Below, one piece after another: positions 45,110-53,350 of a DNA stretch of 64,000 nucleotides (position 1 is its first letter; each line of letters begins with the position of its first letter). Origin of the DNA: Lachnospiraceae bacterium (GTDB lineage Bacteria > Bacillota > Clostridia > Lachnospirales > Lachnospiraceae); assembly GCA_021770345.1 (NCBI GenBank), contig JAETRD010000004.1:1-64000 (forward strand). The letters run 5' to 3'. A program made the translations under genes and the position numbers. The notes below the pieces were generated by a model. It made no database searches. It had not been told where the DNA came from and saw only the letters and a list, made by a program, of their open reading frames with translations.

Positions 45110-46021
45110 CTATTTTTCCAAAAGATACCGCTCGACGGAAGTCACCGCGTTAGCGCCGTCCGCAGCCGCCGTGACAATCTGCCGCAGCGGCTTTGTCCGC
45201 ACGTCTCCGGCCGCAAATACACCCGGGCAGCTCGTAACACAGTCCTCTCCCGCTTTGATGTAGCCCCCCTCATCGAGTTTTGTATCCTCCGCGAACAGTT
45301 CCGTGTCCGGCGTGATTCCGACTGCGATAAATACGCCCTGGACGGCAAGGCTGCCCCGCTCTTCCTTTTTCCTGTGGTACAGGATAATCGACTCCACCGT
45401 GTCCGTCCCCGTGATTTCCTCCACCACGGTATCCCAGATGACTTCGATATTCTCGGTCTCCGCCACCCGCTGCTGCAAGATCTTTGCCCCGCGGAACGAA
45501 TCACGCCGGTGAATCAGATACACCTTTCGGCTTGCACGGGCCAAAAACAGCGCATCCTCCAGCGCAACGTCACCTCCGCCCACAACCGCCACGTCCTTTC
45601 CGCGGAAAAACGCTCCGTCGCAGGTTGCACAATAGGAAACGCCCTTCCCCGTATACTCCGCCTCTCCTTTTACCGCAAGCTTCCGATGGACGGCCCCCGT
45701 GGCGATCACCACGGTCCGCCCCTCAAAGTCTCCCTTATCCGTGGAGATTCGTTTCGTCCCGCCCGAAAGCTCCGCTCCGAGGACCTGCGCCGTACAAACC
45801 TCCGTGCCCAGTCCCCTTGCGTGGGACATAAATTTCTCCGACAGCTCAAACCCGCTGATCCCCGGAAACCCCGGATAATTATCCACCTCGTAGGTATTCA
45901 TCACCTGACCCCCGCCGATCGGCTGCTTTTCGAGCAGCAGCACGGACAGCTTCGCGCGCTGCCCGTAAATTGCCGCCGTGAGTCCTGCCGGCCCGCTTCC
46001 TATTACTATCATATCGTACAT
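45110..46021 (-). CDS. trxB: Thioredoxin-disulfide reductase
   Basis: 303 residues. FAD site VIGSGPAGLTAAIYGQRA, redox-active CATC in VSYCATCDGAFF, NAD(P)H site VVGGGDVALEDALFLA and C-terminal FAD motif GVFAAGDVRTKPLRQ. It reduces thioredoxin or a related partner; no thioredoxin gene adjoins. In the NADPH loop HRRDSFR is present, the usual NADPH-type pattern. Start 46021 has GGAGG 7 nt upstream. Confidence 0.94.
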   Translation of the reverse strand: MYDMIVIGSGPAGLTAAIYGQRAKLSVLLLEKQPIGGGQVMNTYEVDNYPGFPGISGFELSEKFMSHARGLGTEVCTAQVLGAELSGGTKRISTDKGDFEGRTVVIATGAVHRKLAVKGEAEYTGKGVSYCATCDGAFFRGKDVAVVGGGDVALEDALFLARASRKVYLIHRRDSFRGAKILQQRVAETENIEVIWDTVVEEITGTDTVESIILYHRKKEERGSLAVQGVFIAVGITPDTELFAEDTKLDEGGYIKAGEDCVTSCPGVFAAGDVRTKPLRQIVTAAADGANAVTSVERYLLEK

Positions 46022-46122
46022 AATTTTCCTCCATCTTGTCAACACGTTCTTACGGACTTTACAGCAAGTACACAGTCCCAGACTAAACTATAACCACAAG
46101 ATCCGTCTCTCATACAGTCCAC

Positions 46123-46151
46123 TTGTCTTTTCGGCATTTTTGTGCCATAAT
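46123..46151 (+). promoter_or_regulatory. Candidate promoter of the yjfB-like gene
   Basis: TTGTCT (46123-46128), 17-nt spacer, CATAAT (46146-46151). No clear flagellar sigma factor (TAAA...GCCGATAA) site was seen. Confidence 0.4.
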
Positions 46152-46191
46152 ATCTATATATCCGTATATTATAAGGAAAGGTGGTCGTTTT

Positions 46192-46404
46192 ATGGATTTT
46201 GCAAATATCGACATCGCACTCGGCACGATATCCGCCTACGATGCCGCTTCTTCCGTCAGTCAGGGCAGTCTGGCCTATGCCGTCGGAACCGCGGTACTCA
46301 GCCAGTCGCTGGATTTAACCCAGGAGATGGGCGCCTCCATGATTCAGATGATGGAGCACTCCGTGACCCCCGCGCTCGGCGGAAATATCGACCTGTATGT
46401 CTGA
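46192..46404 (+). CDS. YjfB family putative motility protein
   Basis: 70 residues. The N-terminus MDFANIDIALGTISAYDAASS and the C-terminal MMEHSVTPALGGNIDLYV match the YjfB family, small proteins found in flagellated Firmicutes and in the Bacillus motility regulon. GGAAAGGTGG precedes the ATG at 46192. It is alone on the plus strand between trxB and ridA. Exact function unknown. Confidence 0.85.
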   Translation: MDFANIDIALGTISAYDAASSVSQGSLAYAVGTAVLSQSLDLTQEMGASMIQMMEHSVTPALGGNIDLYV

Positions 46405-46412
46405 CGGCCAAA

Positions 46413-46475
46413 TGTGCGCCGCCAGGCGCACATCAAAAGGGCTGTGCAGGAATTCTCGTGCCGCAGCCCTTTTTA
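46413..46475 (+). terminator. Terminator after the yjfB-like gene
   Basis: A first hairpin TGTGCGCC/GGCGCACA (46413-46432), then AAAAGGGCTG (46435-46444) paired with CAGCCCTTTT (46464-46474) ending in a T-run. Confidence 0.8.
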
Positions 46476-46510
46476 TTTCCGTCTCACAAGTCCAAACCCG
46501 CGCTGCGGTT

Positions 46511-46885
46511 CTACCTGAGGGCAACCGCCTCAATCTCAATCAGCACATCCTTCGGGAGACGTGCAACCTCCACACAGCTCCTCGCCGGGTAATCCCCGTG
46601 GAAAAACGTCTGATACACCTCGTTGATGGCTGCGAAATCATCCATCTCCTTAATAAAAACCGTCGTCTTGATCACATTTTCCATACTTGTGCTGGCGGCC
46701 TCCAAGAGATTTGCCAGATTGCTCAGCGCCTGCTTTGCCTGGGCTGCGGAGCCCTCCGGAATCACTCCCGTCTCAGGGTCTACCGGAATGATTCCCGATG
46801 TATATACCATGCCGTTTACCGCGATTGCCTGTGAATACGGGCCGATTGCCGCAGGTGCATTTTTTGTATTGATTACATTCTTCAT
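46511..46885 (-). CDS. ridA: RidA family enamine/imine deaminase
   Basis: 124 residues. MKNVINTKNAPAAIGPYSQA, VYTSGIIPVDPETG, and the key Arg in YPARSCVEVARLPKDVLIEI define the RidA subgroup that hydrolyses reactive 2-aminoacrylate-type enamines released by PLP enzymes. Start 46885 has AGGAGAG upstream. Confidence 0.95.
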   Translation of the reverse strand: MKNVINTKNAPAAIGPYSQAIAVNGMVYTSGIIPVDPETGVIPEGSAAQAKQALSNLANLLEAASTSMENVIKTTVFIKEMDDFAAINEVYQTFFHGDYPARSCVEVARLPKDVLIEIEAVALR

Positions 46886-46955
46886 AGTATGCTCTCCTTT
46901 TCCTCTGTGATCTATAATCATATATATTCAGCATAGCACACTTTGCGCCTCCGCG

Positions 46956-47792
46956 CTACCGGATTTTGCGGATGGCACGCTCCGTAATCTCGATGCGCCG
47001 TTCCTTGTACAGCCTTCCCACCGCGCGTTTAAACGCATTTTTGCTCAAACCGGTCTCCCGCTTAATCACTTCCGGCGACGCCTTGTCCGTAAACGGCAGC
47101 ACGCCGGCAAACTCATCGATCACCGCAAGCACGCGCGCTGCGTCCGCATCCATCTGAAGATATGCTTTCTCCCTCAGCGTGATATCAAGCTTTCCGTCCG
47201 GCTTTACCCCCAGAACCTTCGCCTCGATCACATCCCCGATGTGCAGCCTGCTGCAATCCTCATGCGCCGGGATCATCGCCGAGTAACGGTCGTCCACCGC
47301 CACGAACGTCCCGAAATCATGGCCGAACTCATACACTCTCCCGTTTACGACGTCGTCCTTCCGGTAGGGCGAGTCGCATGACAGCAGATGGTACAGCTTC
47401 TTCATGCTCGCACAGAGTCTGCGGCTCTTGTCAATATAAAGCGTGACCAATATCTCATCCTCCGGCTGCAGCTTTGCGGTCATCTCTTTATATGGAAGGA
47501 ATAAGTCTTTCTCTAACCCCCAGTCCAGAAAAGCTCCGATCTTTCCGACCTCTGCGACGCGAAGCACCGCCAGTCCGCCCAGTGTCAGCTTCGGCGTGTG
47601 CGTCGTGGCAATGATGCGGTCCTTCGAATCCCTGTACAGAAATACTTCCAGCTCATCGCCCGTTTTTGTCCCCTCCGGCACCTGCTTTTCCGGCAGGAGC
47701 ACCCGAAGCTCGTCCCCCGCTTCCTCCGCGAGATAGACGCCGAATTCTACCGTTTTTACAACTTTTAATTTCTGGTATTCCCCAAGTTTCAT
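46956..47792 (-). CDS. CvfB-like S1 RNA-binding protein
   Basis: 278 residues with three S1-type OB folds (KVVKTVEFGVYLAEEAGDEL, RVAEVGKIGAFLDWGLEKDL, NGRVYEFGHDFGTFVAVDDR) and a C-terminal winged-helix part (GLSKNAFKRAVGRLYKERRI). This is the CvfB arrangement, an RNA-binding regulator of virulence genes in Staphylococcus. Its target here is unknown. Start 47792 has GGAG. Confidence 0.9.
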   Translation of the reverse strand: MKLGEYQKLKVVKTVEFGVYLAEEAGDELRVLLPEKQVPEGTKTGDELEVFLYRDSKDRIIATTHTPKLTLGGLAVLRVAEVGKIGAFLDWGLEKDLFLPYKEMTAKLQPEDEILVTLYIDKSRRLCASMKKLYHLLSCDSPYRKDDVVNGRVYEFGHDFGTFVAVDDRYSAMIPAHEDCSRLHIGDVIEAKVLGVKPDGKLDITLREKAYLQMDADAARVLAVIDEFAGVLPFTDKASPEVIKRETGLSKNAFKRAVGRLYKERRIEITERAIRKIR

Positions 47793-47839
47793 TATATTCT
47801 CCATTTCCGGATGTCTTCTTCGCATCCTCATTCGTCCCG

Positions 47840-48559
47840 TCATCCGGCCGCGCGCAGGAACTCGACGACCGCGTAGGCACCTCCCGCCCGGTCCGTCAGC
47901 GCCACCGTAACTTTTTCGTCCTCCGCCGTCACCGCGGGGTACAGCATGTCCCCAAGCACCGCCGCTCGCTTATATTCCACCCGAAGCCCTCCGACCGGAA
48001 AGCCCTCCGGCAGAAATTCTTCGGCCACCGTCACATACCTGCTGTTGTTCATGTGGTGATTCGTGTCGATAAAAAACTTTGCCACCGCAACCGGGTCCCG
48101 GCTCTCGCCTCCCGCCGGCACCGTTATCTTCCGCTCTCCGGCGCCTCCCGCCGGCTTTTCTCCAAAGCTGTCCCGGTATGCCGCGATCAGTTCCTCCGAA
48201 ATCCGGGCCGGCCGCATCCTGTCCATATCCATAAAAATCCAGAGAGAATTTGCCCGTACCAGCACCTCCCCGTCTTCCTGCTCCACCGTAAAACTGCGGT
48301 ATCCGTAAAATCCTTTAAAATCATAGGGCCAGGTGTTCACGCGAATTGTCTCGCCCATCTGCGGCATTCTGCCCAGCTCTATCTGCCATGCACAAAGCAT
48401 CCATGCCCTGCGCTCTTTTGCCAGATAATCCACACCGACTCCCAAATCCTCCGACTGAAACGAACAGCAGTCCTGCAGATAATCCATCAGCGCCTGCAAT
48501 GTCAATATTTTTTCGCTGTTTACCTCGCTGTAGCGAATACGGCTTGTCATATAATACAT
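47840..48559 (-). CDS. Acyl-ACP thioesterase
   Basis: 239 residues with two hot-dog domains. The N-terminal half has RIRYSEVNSEKILTLQALMD and WMLCAWQIELGRMPQMGETI; the active-site region is FIDTNHHMNNSRYVTVAEEF (Asn/His pair). The family releases fatty acids from ACP. It ends 48 nt before the cvfB-like start, so the two may be co-transcribed. Confidence 0.93.
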   Translation of the reverse strand: MYYMTSRIRYSEVNSEKILTLQALMDYLQDCCSFQSEDLGVGVDYLAKERRAWMLCAWQIELGRMPQMGETIRVNTWPYDFKGFYGYRSFTVEQEDGEVLVRANSLWIFMDMDRMRPARISEELIAAYRDSFGEKPAGGAGERKITVPAGGESRDPVAVAKFFIDTNHHMNNSRYVTVAEEFLPEGFPVGGLRVEYKRAAVLGDMLYPAVTAEDEKVTVALTDRAGGAYAVVEFLRAAG

Positions 48560-48590
48560 CCTGCACCTCGTCTTGTTCCCATACCTGACA

Positions 48591-48623
48591 AAAAAATAAC
48601 CTCAATGGAATCTTCCACTGAGG
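48591..48623 (-). terminator. Terminator of tRNA-Gln
   Basis: CCTCAGTGGAA pairs with TTCCATTGAGG on the minus strand, followed by TTATTTTTTT, 9 nt after the tRNA. Confidence 0.85.
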
Positions 48624-48631
48624 TTTCCTAA

Positions 48632-48703
48632 CAGGGCTACCAGGATTCGAACCTGGAAATGACGGAGTCAGAGTCCGTTGCCTTACCGTTTGGCGATAGC
48701 CCT
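48632..48703 (-). tRNA. tRNA-Gln (anticodon CTG)
   Basis: 72-nt cloverleaf on the minus strand: acceptor AGGGCTA/TAGCCCT with discriminator G, D arm CGCC-AAACGGTAA-GGC, anticodon stem ACGGA/TCCGT with loop CTCTGAC (anticodon CTG, reading CAG), and T arm CCAGG-TTCGAAT-CCTGG. CCA is not encoded. Confidence 0.95.
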
Positions 48704-48723
48704 TTGTGCTGTCAACAAATGCT

Positions 48724-48751
48724 ATTATATCAGACTTTCAAAAAAAATCAA
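48724..48751 (-). promoter_or_regulatory. Promoter of tRNA-Gln
   Basis: TTGATT (48746-48751), 16-nt spacer ending TGA, TATAAT (48724-48729) on the minus strand. The -35 overlaps the 3' end of the YigZ gene. Confidence 0.6.
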
Positions 48752-49398
48752 GTACTTTTTTCAAAAATTTGTAAATCGTTTCCGATCATCCCATAGCTGA
48801 CCCGTTCTCCCCAGGAAATACCCGCCGTCCCGTTTGTCGCCTCCACAATCTCCTGTTCCACGGTCTGCCGTGCTTCGACCGGTACGACAAGAAGAACCTC
48901 CGCCTTTTCCGTGTAGAGCGTATGGACCAGCGCAAGCTCTCTTTGGGCAATCAGATGCTGCAGCCGCCCGAGTCCCGTGTAATCGGTGCACACCGAGAGG
49001 CGGATGCCCTCCCGCTTCTCCATGACGGTGCTCGCAAGCAGTCCCTCCCGCACGGCTCTCTGGTACGCCCGCACCAATCCGCCGGTTCCGAGCAGCACAC
49101 CGCCGAAATAGCGCGTCACGACGACCGCCACATTGCAGAGTTCCTCCCCGAGCAGCACATCAAGCATCGGGCGCCCGGCTGTCTGTGGCGGTTCCCCGTC
49201 GTCCGAGCACCGGCTCGTCTGCGGATGTTCTCCGACGATAAACGCCGAGCAGTTATGCCTGGCATCCCAGTATTTCTTTTTCATCTCCGCGATAAAGGCG
49301 GCTGCCTCCTCCTCGGCTGCGACCGGCCGCACCGTCGCGATAAATCTGGACTTTTTCTCTACAATCTCAGCCGTTCCTCCCGCATAAACCGTTTTCAT
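48748..49398 (-). CDS. YigZ/IMPACT family protein
   Basis: 216 residues. The N-terminal UPF0029 domain has KKSRFIATVRPVAAEEEAAA, ARHNCSAFIVGE, SDDGEPPQTAGRPMLDVL and VVVTRYFGGVLLGTGGLVRA; the C-terminal DUF1949-like part follows. The eukaryotic relative IMPACT regulates GCN2 signalling; the bacterial role is unclear. GGGAGG lies upstream of the ATG. Confidence 0.94.
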   Translation of the reverse strand: MKTVYAGGTAEIVEKKSRFIATVRPVAAEEEAAAFIAEMKKKYWDARHNCSAFIVGEHPQTSRCSDDGEPPQTAGRPMLDVLLGEELCNVAVVVTRYFGGVLLGTGGLVRAYQRAVREGLLASTVMEKREGIRLSVCTDYTGLGRLQHLIAQRELALVHTLYTEKAEVLLVVPVEARQTVEQEIVEATNGTAGISWGERVSYGMIGNDLQIFEKST

Positions 49399-49585
49399 AC
49401 ACGCCGCCTCCCGTCATATTCACTGAAAATAGTAACATGTTTCTTTTCTTTCTGGCAACCATATTTCTTAAGAAAGTATGGTATTTTCAGTTTTTCCTTT
49501 ATTCTGACATGTTTCTTTGCTATAATATATGGATGTAAAAACAGGAAATAACTTTTTGTACTTATAGAAAGGTATGGTTATTTGT

Positions 49586-52243
49586 ATGAATTACGGAAAA
49601 AAGCGTACCCGGAAGCGTGAAAAGGAACTGACTTCCAAGAGTACCATGATTCGCAAAAAATTCAGCGTGATTTTCTGGAAAGCACTGCTCGTCTGCTTTT
49701 TTGCGGTGATCGTCATCGGCGGCTGTGCCGGTTTCGGCATTATCTCCGGAATCATCGCCTCCGCTCCGAGTATTGAAGAAATCGACGCAACCCCCACCGG
49801 CTATCAGACGATTGTCCTCGATGCCGCGGGAAATCAGACCGCCACGCTCGTAGCCTCCGGTTCAAACCGGAAATATGTCACGATTGACGAGATTCCTCTT
49901 GATTTGCAGCAGGCTTTCGTCGCAATTGAGGACGAACGTTTTTATGAGCACAACGGTATCGACTTAAAAGGTATCCTGCGTGCCGGCATCAAAGGCATTA
50001 CCTCCGGTCAATTCTCCGAGGGCGCCAGCACCATCACGCAGCAGCTGCTCAAAAATACGGTCTTTACCGGATGGACGAGCGAATCCTCCCTCGCGGACAA
50101 ATTCGAGCGAAAATTCCAGGAACAGTATCTCGCCATGCAGTTGGAGAAAGTAAGAGATAAAAACTGGATTCTCGAAAACTACTTAAACGCGATCAATCTC
50201 GGACAGAACACACTCGGCGTCGGCGTTGCCTCCGAGCGTTATTTCGGAAAGGACGTCTCCGATCTGACCCTGTCCGAATGCGCCGTCCTCGCAGCGATCA
50301 CACAGAATCCTTCGAAATACAACCCGATTTCCAACCCGGAAGAAAACATAAAACGCCGCGATAAAGTACTCAATCATATGCTTGAGCAGGAATATATCAG
50401 CCAGGCGGAGTATGACGATGCAATCGCAGACAACGTCTACGAGCGCATCCAGCTGGTCAATACCGAGTCCGAGGACGACAATATCAACTCCTATTTTGTG
50501 GATGAGCTGACCAACCAGGTCATTGAGTCGCTTATCGGAAAACTCGGCTACACCGAGACGCAGGCTTACAAAGCGCTCTACCAGGGCGGTCTCACGATCG
50601 AATCGACACAGGACCCCGCTCTGCAGAAAATCTGCGACGAGGAAATCAACAACCTCGAGAACTATCCCTCGGATCCGAAGATTTCCTTTGCTTACCGGGT
50701 TTCCATCCAGTCCGCGGACGGTACGGTGTCCAACTACAGCCAGACCACAATGCTCTCCTATTATCAGAGCAATAACAAGGACTACAACATCAACTTTGCC
50801 ACCGAGGAAGATGCCCTTGCCGCTATCGATCAGTACAAAGCCGACATCATGAAGGAGGGCGACACCATCGTGGAAGGCAGTGAAACGCTCAGTTTCACGA
50901 TTCAGCCCCAGACGGCGCTCACCGTCATCGACCAGTACACCGGCGAAGTGAAAGCGCTTGTGGGCGGCCGCGGCGATAAAACCGCCAGCAAGACGTTAAA
51001 CCGCGCGACGGACTCACCGAGGCAGCCGGGTTCCACCTTCAAAATTATCGCGTCGTATTCCGCGGCCTTAGATGCCGGCGGACTTACCCTTGCAACGGTG
51101 CAGGACGACGCACCCTACAATTATTCGACCGGGGTCGGAAAGAGCGTCCGCAACTACGATAACCGTTACCGCGGCTTTACGACTATGCGGCAGGCGATTA
51201 TCGATTCCATCAATATCGTGACCGTCAAGACTTTAGCGCAGATCGGTCCGTCCCTCGGCTATGATTACATTCGGAATTTCGGCTTTACGACAGTCGGCAT
51301 CGACGAGAGCGGCAATGAGACATTAGCGCTCGGCGGCCTCTCTTACGGGGTCACAAACCTCGAACTGACCGCAGCCTACGCTGCGATTGCCAACAGCGGC
51401 ACCTATATTACGCCGAAATTCTATACGCGGATTCTCGACCATGACGGAAATGTCTTAATTGACAATACAATGCCGGAATCCCACACGGTTTTAAAGGAGA
51501 CGACCGCATGGCTTTTGACCGACGCAATGCAGGACGTCATGACGCAGGGAACGGGTACCCCGGCCTATTTCGGTAGCAGCATGCCGCAAGCCGGAAAGTC
51601 AGGTACCACCACTGCAAACCGCGACTGCCTCTTCGCCGGTTATACCCCCTACTATACCTGTGTGGTGTGGGGCGGCTACGACGACAATGCAGTTCAGTCC
51701 GGCGGCCAGACCTCCTATCCGAAGAAAATCTGGAAAGCCGTGATGAGCCGCATTCACGAAAATCTTGAATACAAAGATTTTACGAAGCCAAACGGCCTGG
51801 TGACGGCCACGGTCTGCCGTGAGTCCGGCAAATTGGCGATCGGCGGCGTATGCGATCATGACCCGCGCGGAAGCGCCGTATACACCGAATATTTCGCGGA
51901 GGGGACCGTTCCCACCGAGTATTGCGACCACCACACGGTCGCGACGATGTGCAGCCTTTCCGGGCAGCTGGCCGGCAGCTATTGCCCGACCGATTCCTAC
52001 GTCTCCAGCGTCTATGTGATCGGCGGTTCGGCGGCGACGGAGGACGGCCCGTATCTTTTGACGGACGCTGCGCTGGCCAATACCTGCCAGCTGCACAATG
52101 CCGAAAACTCTACGTTCCAGAGCGGCTACACACTCCCGACGATCCCGGGGATCAGTACCGAGGGTACCGCACCGCCCCCGGTGCCGGAAACGCCGGCGGA
52201 GACACCTCCTGAGACGCCTTCCGACGCGGCTCCGGTGCAATAA
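49586..52243 (+). CDS. Class A penicillin-binding protein (PBP1A/1B type)
   Basis: 885 residues. A basic cytoplasmic tail, one membrane helix (ALLVCFFAVIVIGGCAGFGI), a glycosyltransferase (GT51) domain with catalytic Glu in EDERFYEHNGIDLKG and EGASTITQQLLKN, then a transpeptidase domain with SxxK in QPGSTFKIIASYS, SxN in DSINIVTVKT and the KTG-type AGKSGTT. A Pro/Glu-rich C-terminus ends the protein. It polymerises and cross-links peptidoglycan outside the membrane. The ATG at 49586 is preferred because GAAAGG would be too close to the one at 49574. Confidence 0.95.
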   Translation: MNYGKKRTRKREKELTSKSTMIRKKFSVIFWKALLVCFFAVIVIGGCAGFGIISGIIASAPSIEEIDATPTGYQTIVLDAAGNQTATLVASGSNRKYVTIDEIPLDLQQAFVAIEDERFYEHNGIDLKGILRAGIKGITSGQFSEGASTITQQLLKNTVFTGWTSESSLADKFERKFQEQYLAMQLEKVRDKNWILENYLNAINLGQNTLGVGVASERYFGKDVSDLTLSECAVLAAITQNPSKYNPISNPEENIKRRDKVLNHMLEQEYISQAEYDDAIADNVYERIQLVNTESEDDNINSYFVDELTNQVIESLIGKLGYTETQAYKALYQGGLTIESTQDPALQKICDEEINNLENYPSDPKISFAYRVSIQSADGTVSNYSQTTMLSYYQSNNKDYNINFATEEDALAAIDQYKADIMKEGDTIVEGSETLSFTIQPQTALTVIDQYTGEVKALVGGRGDKTASKTLNRATDSPRQPGSTFKIIASYSAALDAGGLTLATVQDDAPYNYSTGVGKSVRNYDNRYRGFTTMRQAIIDSINIVTVKTLAQIGPSLGYDYIRNFGFTTVGIDESGNETLALGGLSYGVTNLELTAAYAAIANSGTYITPKFYTRILDHDGNVLIDNTMPESHTVLKETTAWLLTDAMQDVMTQGTGTPAYFGSSMPQAGKSGTTTANRDCLFAGYTPYYTCVVWGGYDDNAVQSGGQTSYPKKIWKAVMSRIHENLEYKDFTKPNGLVTATVCRESGKLAIGGVCDHDPRGSAVYTEYFAEGTVPTEYCDHHTVATMCSLSGQLAGSYCPTDSYVSSVYVIGGSAATEDGPYLLTDAALANTCQLHNAENSTFQSGYTLPTIPGISTEGTAPPPVPETPAETPPETPSDAAPVQ

Positions 52244-52270
52244 GATAAGCAGTCTGTTATAACATGAAAA

Positions 52271-52315
52271 GAGCCTGCGGCATTTGCGATTCCTGATCGC
52301 AGATGCCGCGGGCTC
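52271..52315 (-). terminator. Terminator between the PBP and the pseudo-receiver gene
   Basis: A 20-bp stem (52271-52290 with 52296-52315, two G-U pairs) in the gap between convergent genes; the T-run TTTT is on the minus strand, but the stem may serve both. Confidence 0.8.
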
Positions 52316-52396
52316 AAATTAATATACCCACTCCCGCCGCCTCACGATTTTTCAATCATCCGCGCAGCGGCCCGTTTTCCGTTATCGCACATCCTC

Positions 52397-53089
52397 TCAC
52401 ATCGGAAGCCCCGCAAGCTCTCTTATATTCTTCACTGCATGCTCCGCCTTTATCAGATTCGTCTCCTCATCCTCCGCGCTGCAGCACAAGTCGACGATTT
52501 CGCGCTCCACGCCCCGCATCCGCTTCCTGGCAGCCTCCGGAAGTTCCGCGCCGTACCGGGCAACCGTATGGCTCATCAGCCGTTTCATGTAGCGCGCCAT
52601 CGCATCCTGCAGAATCTTGCGGTTTTCCATCCGCTGCAACAGCAATTCGCGCTCCCTGCCGAGCTCTCTCCCCTCCGCTCTCTCCGCCGCCTGCTCTTCC
52701 CGCTCGGCCGTCTGTATGTCATAATACTCATATGCCTCCTCAAGCGCGGGAAAAAACACTTTCTGATAATCTACCGGACGCAGAAACACCCGGAATACAT
52801 CTCGTTTATTGATAAAAAAATGCAGCTGCGCCGGGCTGATGGTCGTCGTATAAATGATGCACACCGTATTCGGGTGATGCTTGTTCAGGTAGCTGATAAT
52901 CTGCTCCCCGTTATATCCCTCCATCGTCAGGCCGGTCACCACAACCTGATATTCCTTTTTCTTCACACATGCGGCGGCCTCGATTCCGTTCGATGCAGTG
53001 TCAATCTCGATCTCTCTATCCTTCATCGCTGCCAGAAAATCCTGCTCGCTCTCCGAATGCTTACAGATAAACAAAAGATTTCTTCCCAT
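52397..53089 (-). CDS. Pseudo-receiver domain protein
   Basis: 230 residues. Residues 1-120 fold like a response-regulator receiver (LLFICKHSESEQDFLAAMKD, VVVTGLTMEGYNGEQIISYL), but the phospho-Asp position is Gly53, the usual acidic pair is missing, and the conserved Lys is Arg104 (VFLRPVD). The rest is a long charged helical region with no recognised DNA- or RNA-binding domain. It therefore cannot signal by Asp phosphorylation. It has a strong promoter and lies next to the amt-PII and glnN genes, though no regulatory link is shown. Confidence 0.75.
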   Translation of the reverse strand: MGRNLLFICKHSESEQDFLAAMKDREIEIDTASNGIEAAACVKKKEYQVVVTGLTMEGYNGEQIISYLNKHHPNTVCIIYTTTISPAQLHFFINKRDVFRVFLRPVDYQKVFFPALEEAYEYYDIQTAEREEQAAERAEGRELGRERELLLQRMENRKILQDAMARYMKRLMSHTVARYGAELPEAARKRMRGVEREIVDLCCSAEDEETNLIKAEHAVKNIRELAGLPM

Positions 53090-53128
53090 GCCGCACCTCC
53101 GTGTCTGATACTTTTTTCCTGTATTTTT

Positions 53129-53157
53129 ATTATAGACGCTCTCGTTTCACTTGTAAA
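53129..53157 (-). promoter_or_regulatory. Promoter of the pseudo-receiver gene
   Basis: TTTACA (53152-53157), 17 nt, TATAAT (53129-53134) on the minus strand, then GGAGG before the ATG. Confidence 0.75.
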
Positions 53158-53246
53158 GCGTTCACAATTTATTCATTTAAGATTCAAAAATCTTTCATTC
53201 CGTACACATGAAAATTTCATTTCTGCGCCCTATACTATAATCACAC

Positions 53247-53328
53247 ACAAAGGAAACAACAAAACTTTTTCATAATCTGCCAGGCGACGCAAGTCACCTG
53301 GCAATCCTCCCTTTTAGGGAGCTTTTTT
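53247..53328 (+). ncRNA. Candidate small RNA with intrinsic terminator
   Basis: A -10 box TATAAT (53236-53241) on the plus strand is followed by about 80 nt with two hairpins: TGCCAGG-C-GAC-GCAA-GTC-A-CCTGGCA (53278-53303, GNRA loop) and CTCCC-TTTTA-GGGAG (about 53308-53322) ending in TTTTTT. There is no plus-strand gene downstream; its 3' end faces the end of the amt gene. The unpaired C-rich TCCTCCC could pair with ribosome sites. No -35 is clear, and the structures might instead serve as an amt terminator. Confidence 0.4.
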
Positions 53329-53350
53329 CATGTTACAGCGTTATTTTTCT

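Noticed and set aside
53250-53310. Cyclic-di-GMP-I riboswitch, suggested by GACGCAA
   Set aside because: The GACGCAA is just a GAC/GTC stem with a GCAA loop; the conserved GGUUACC and receptor parts are missing.
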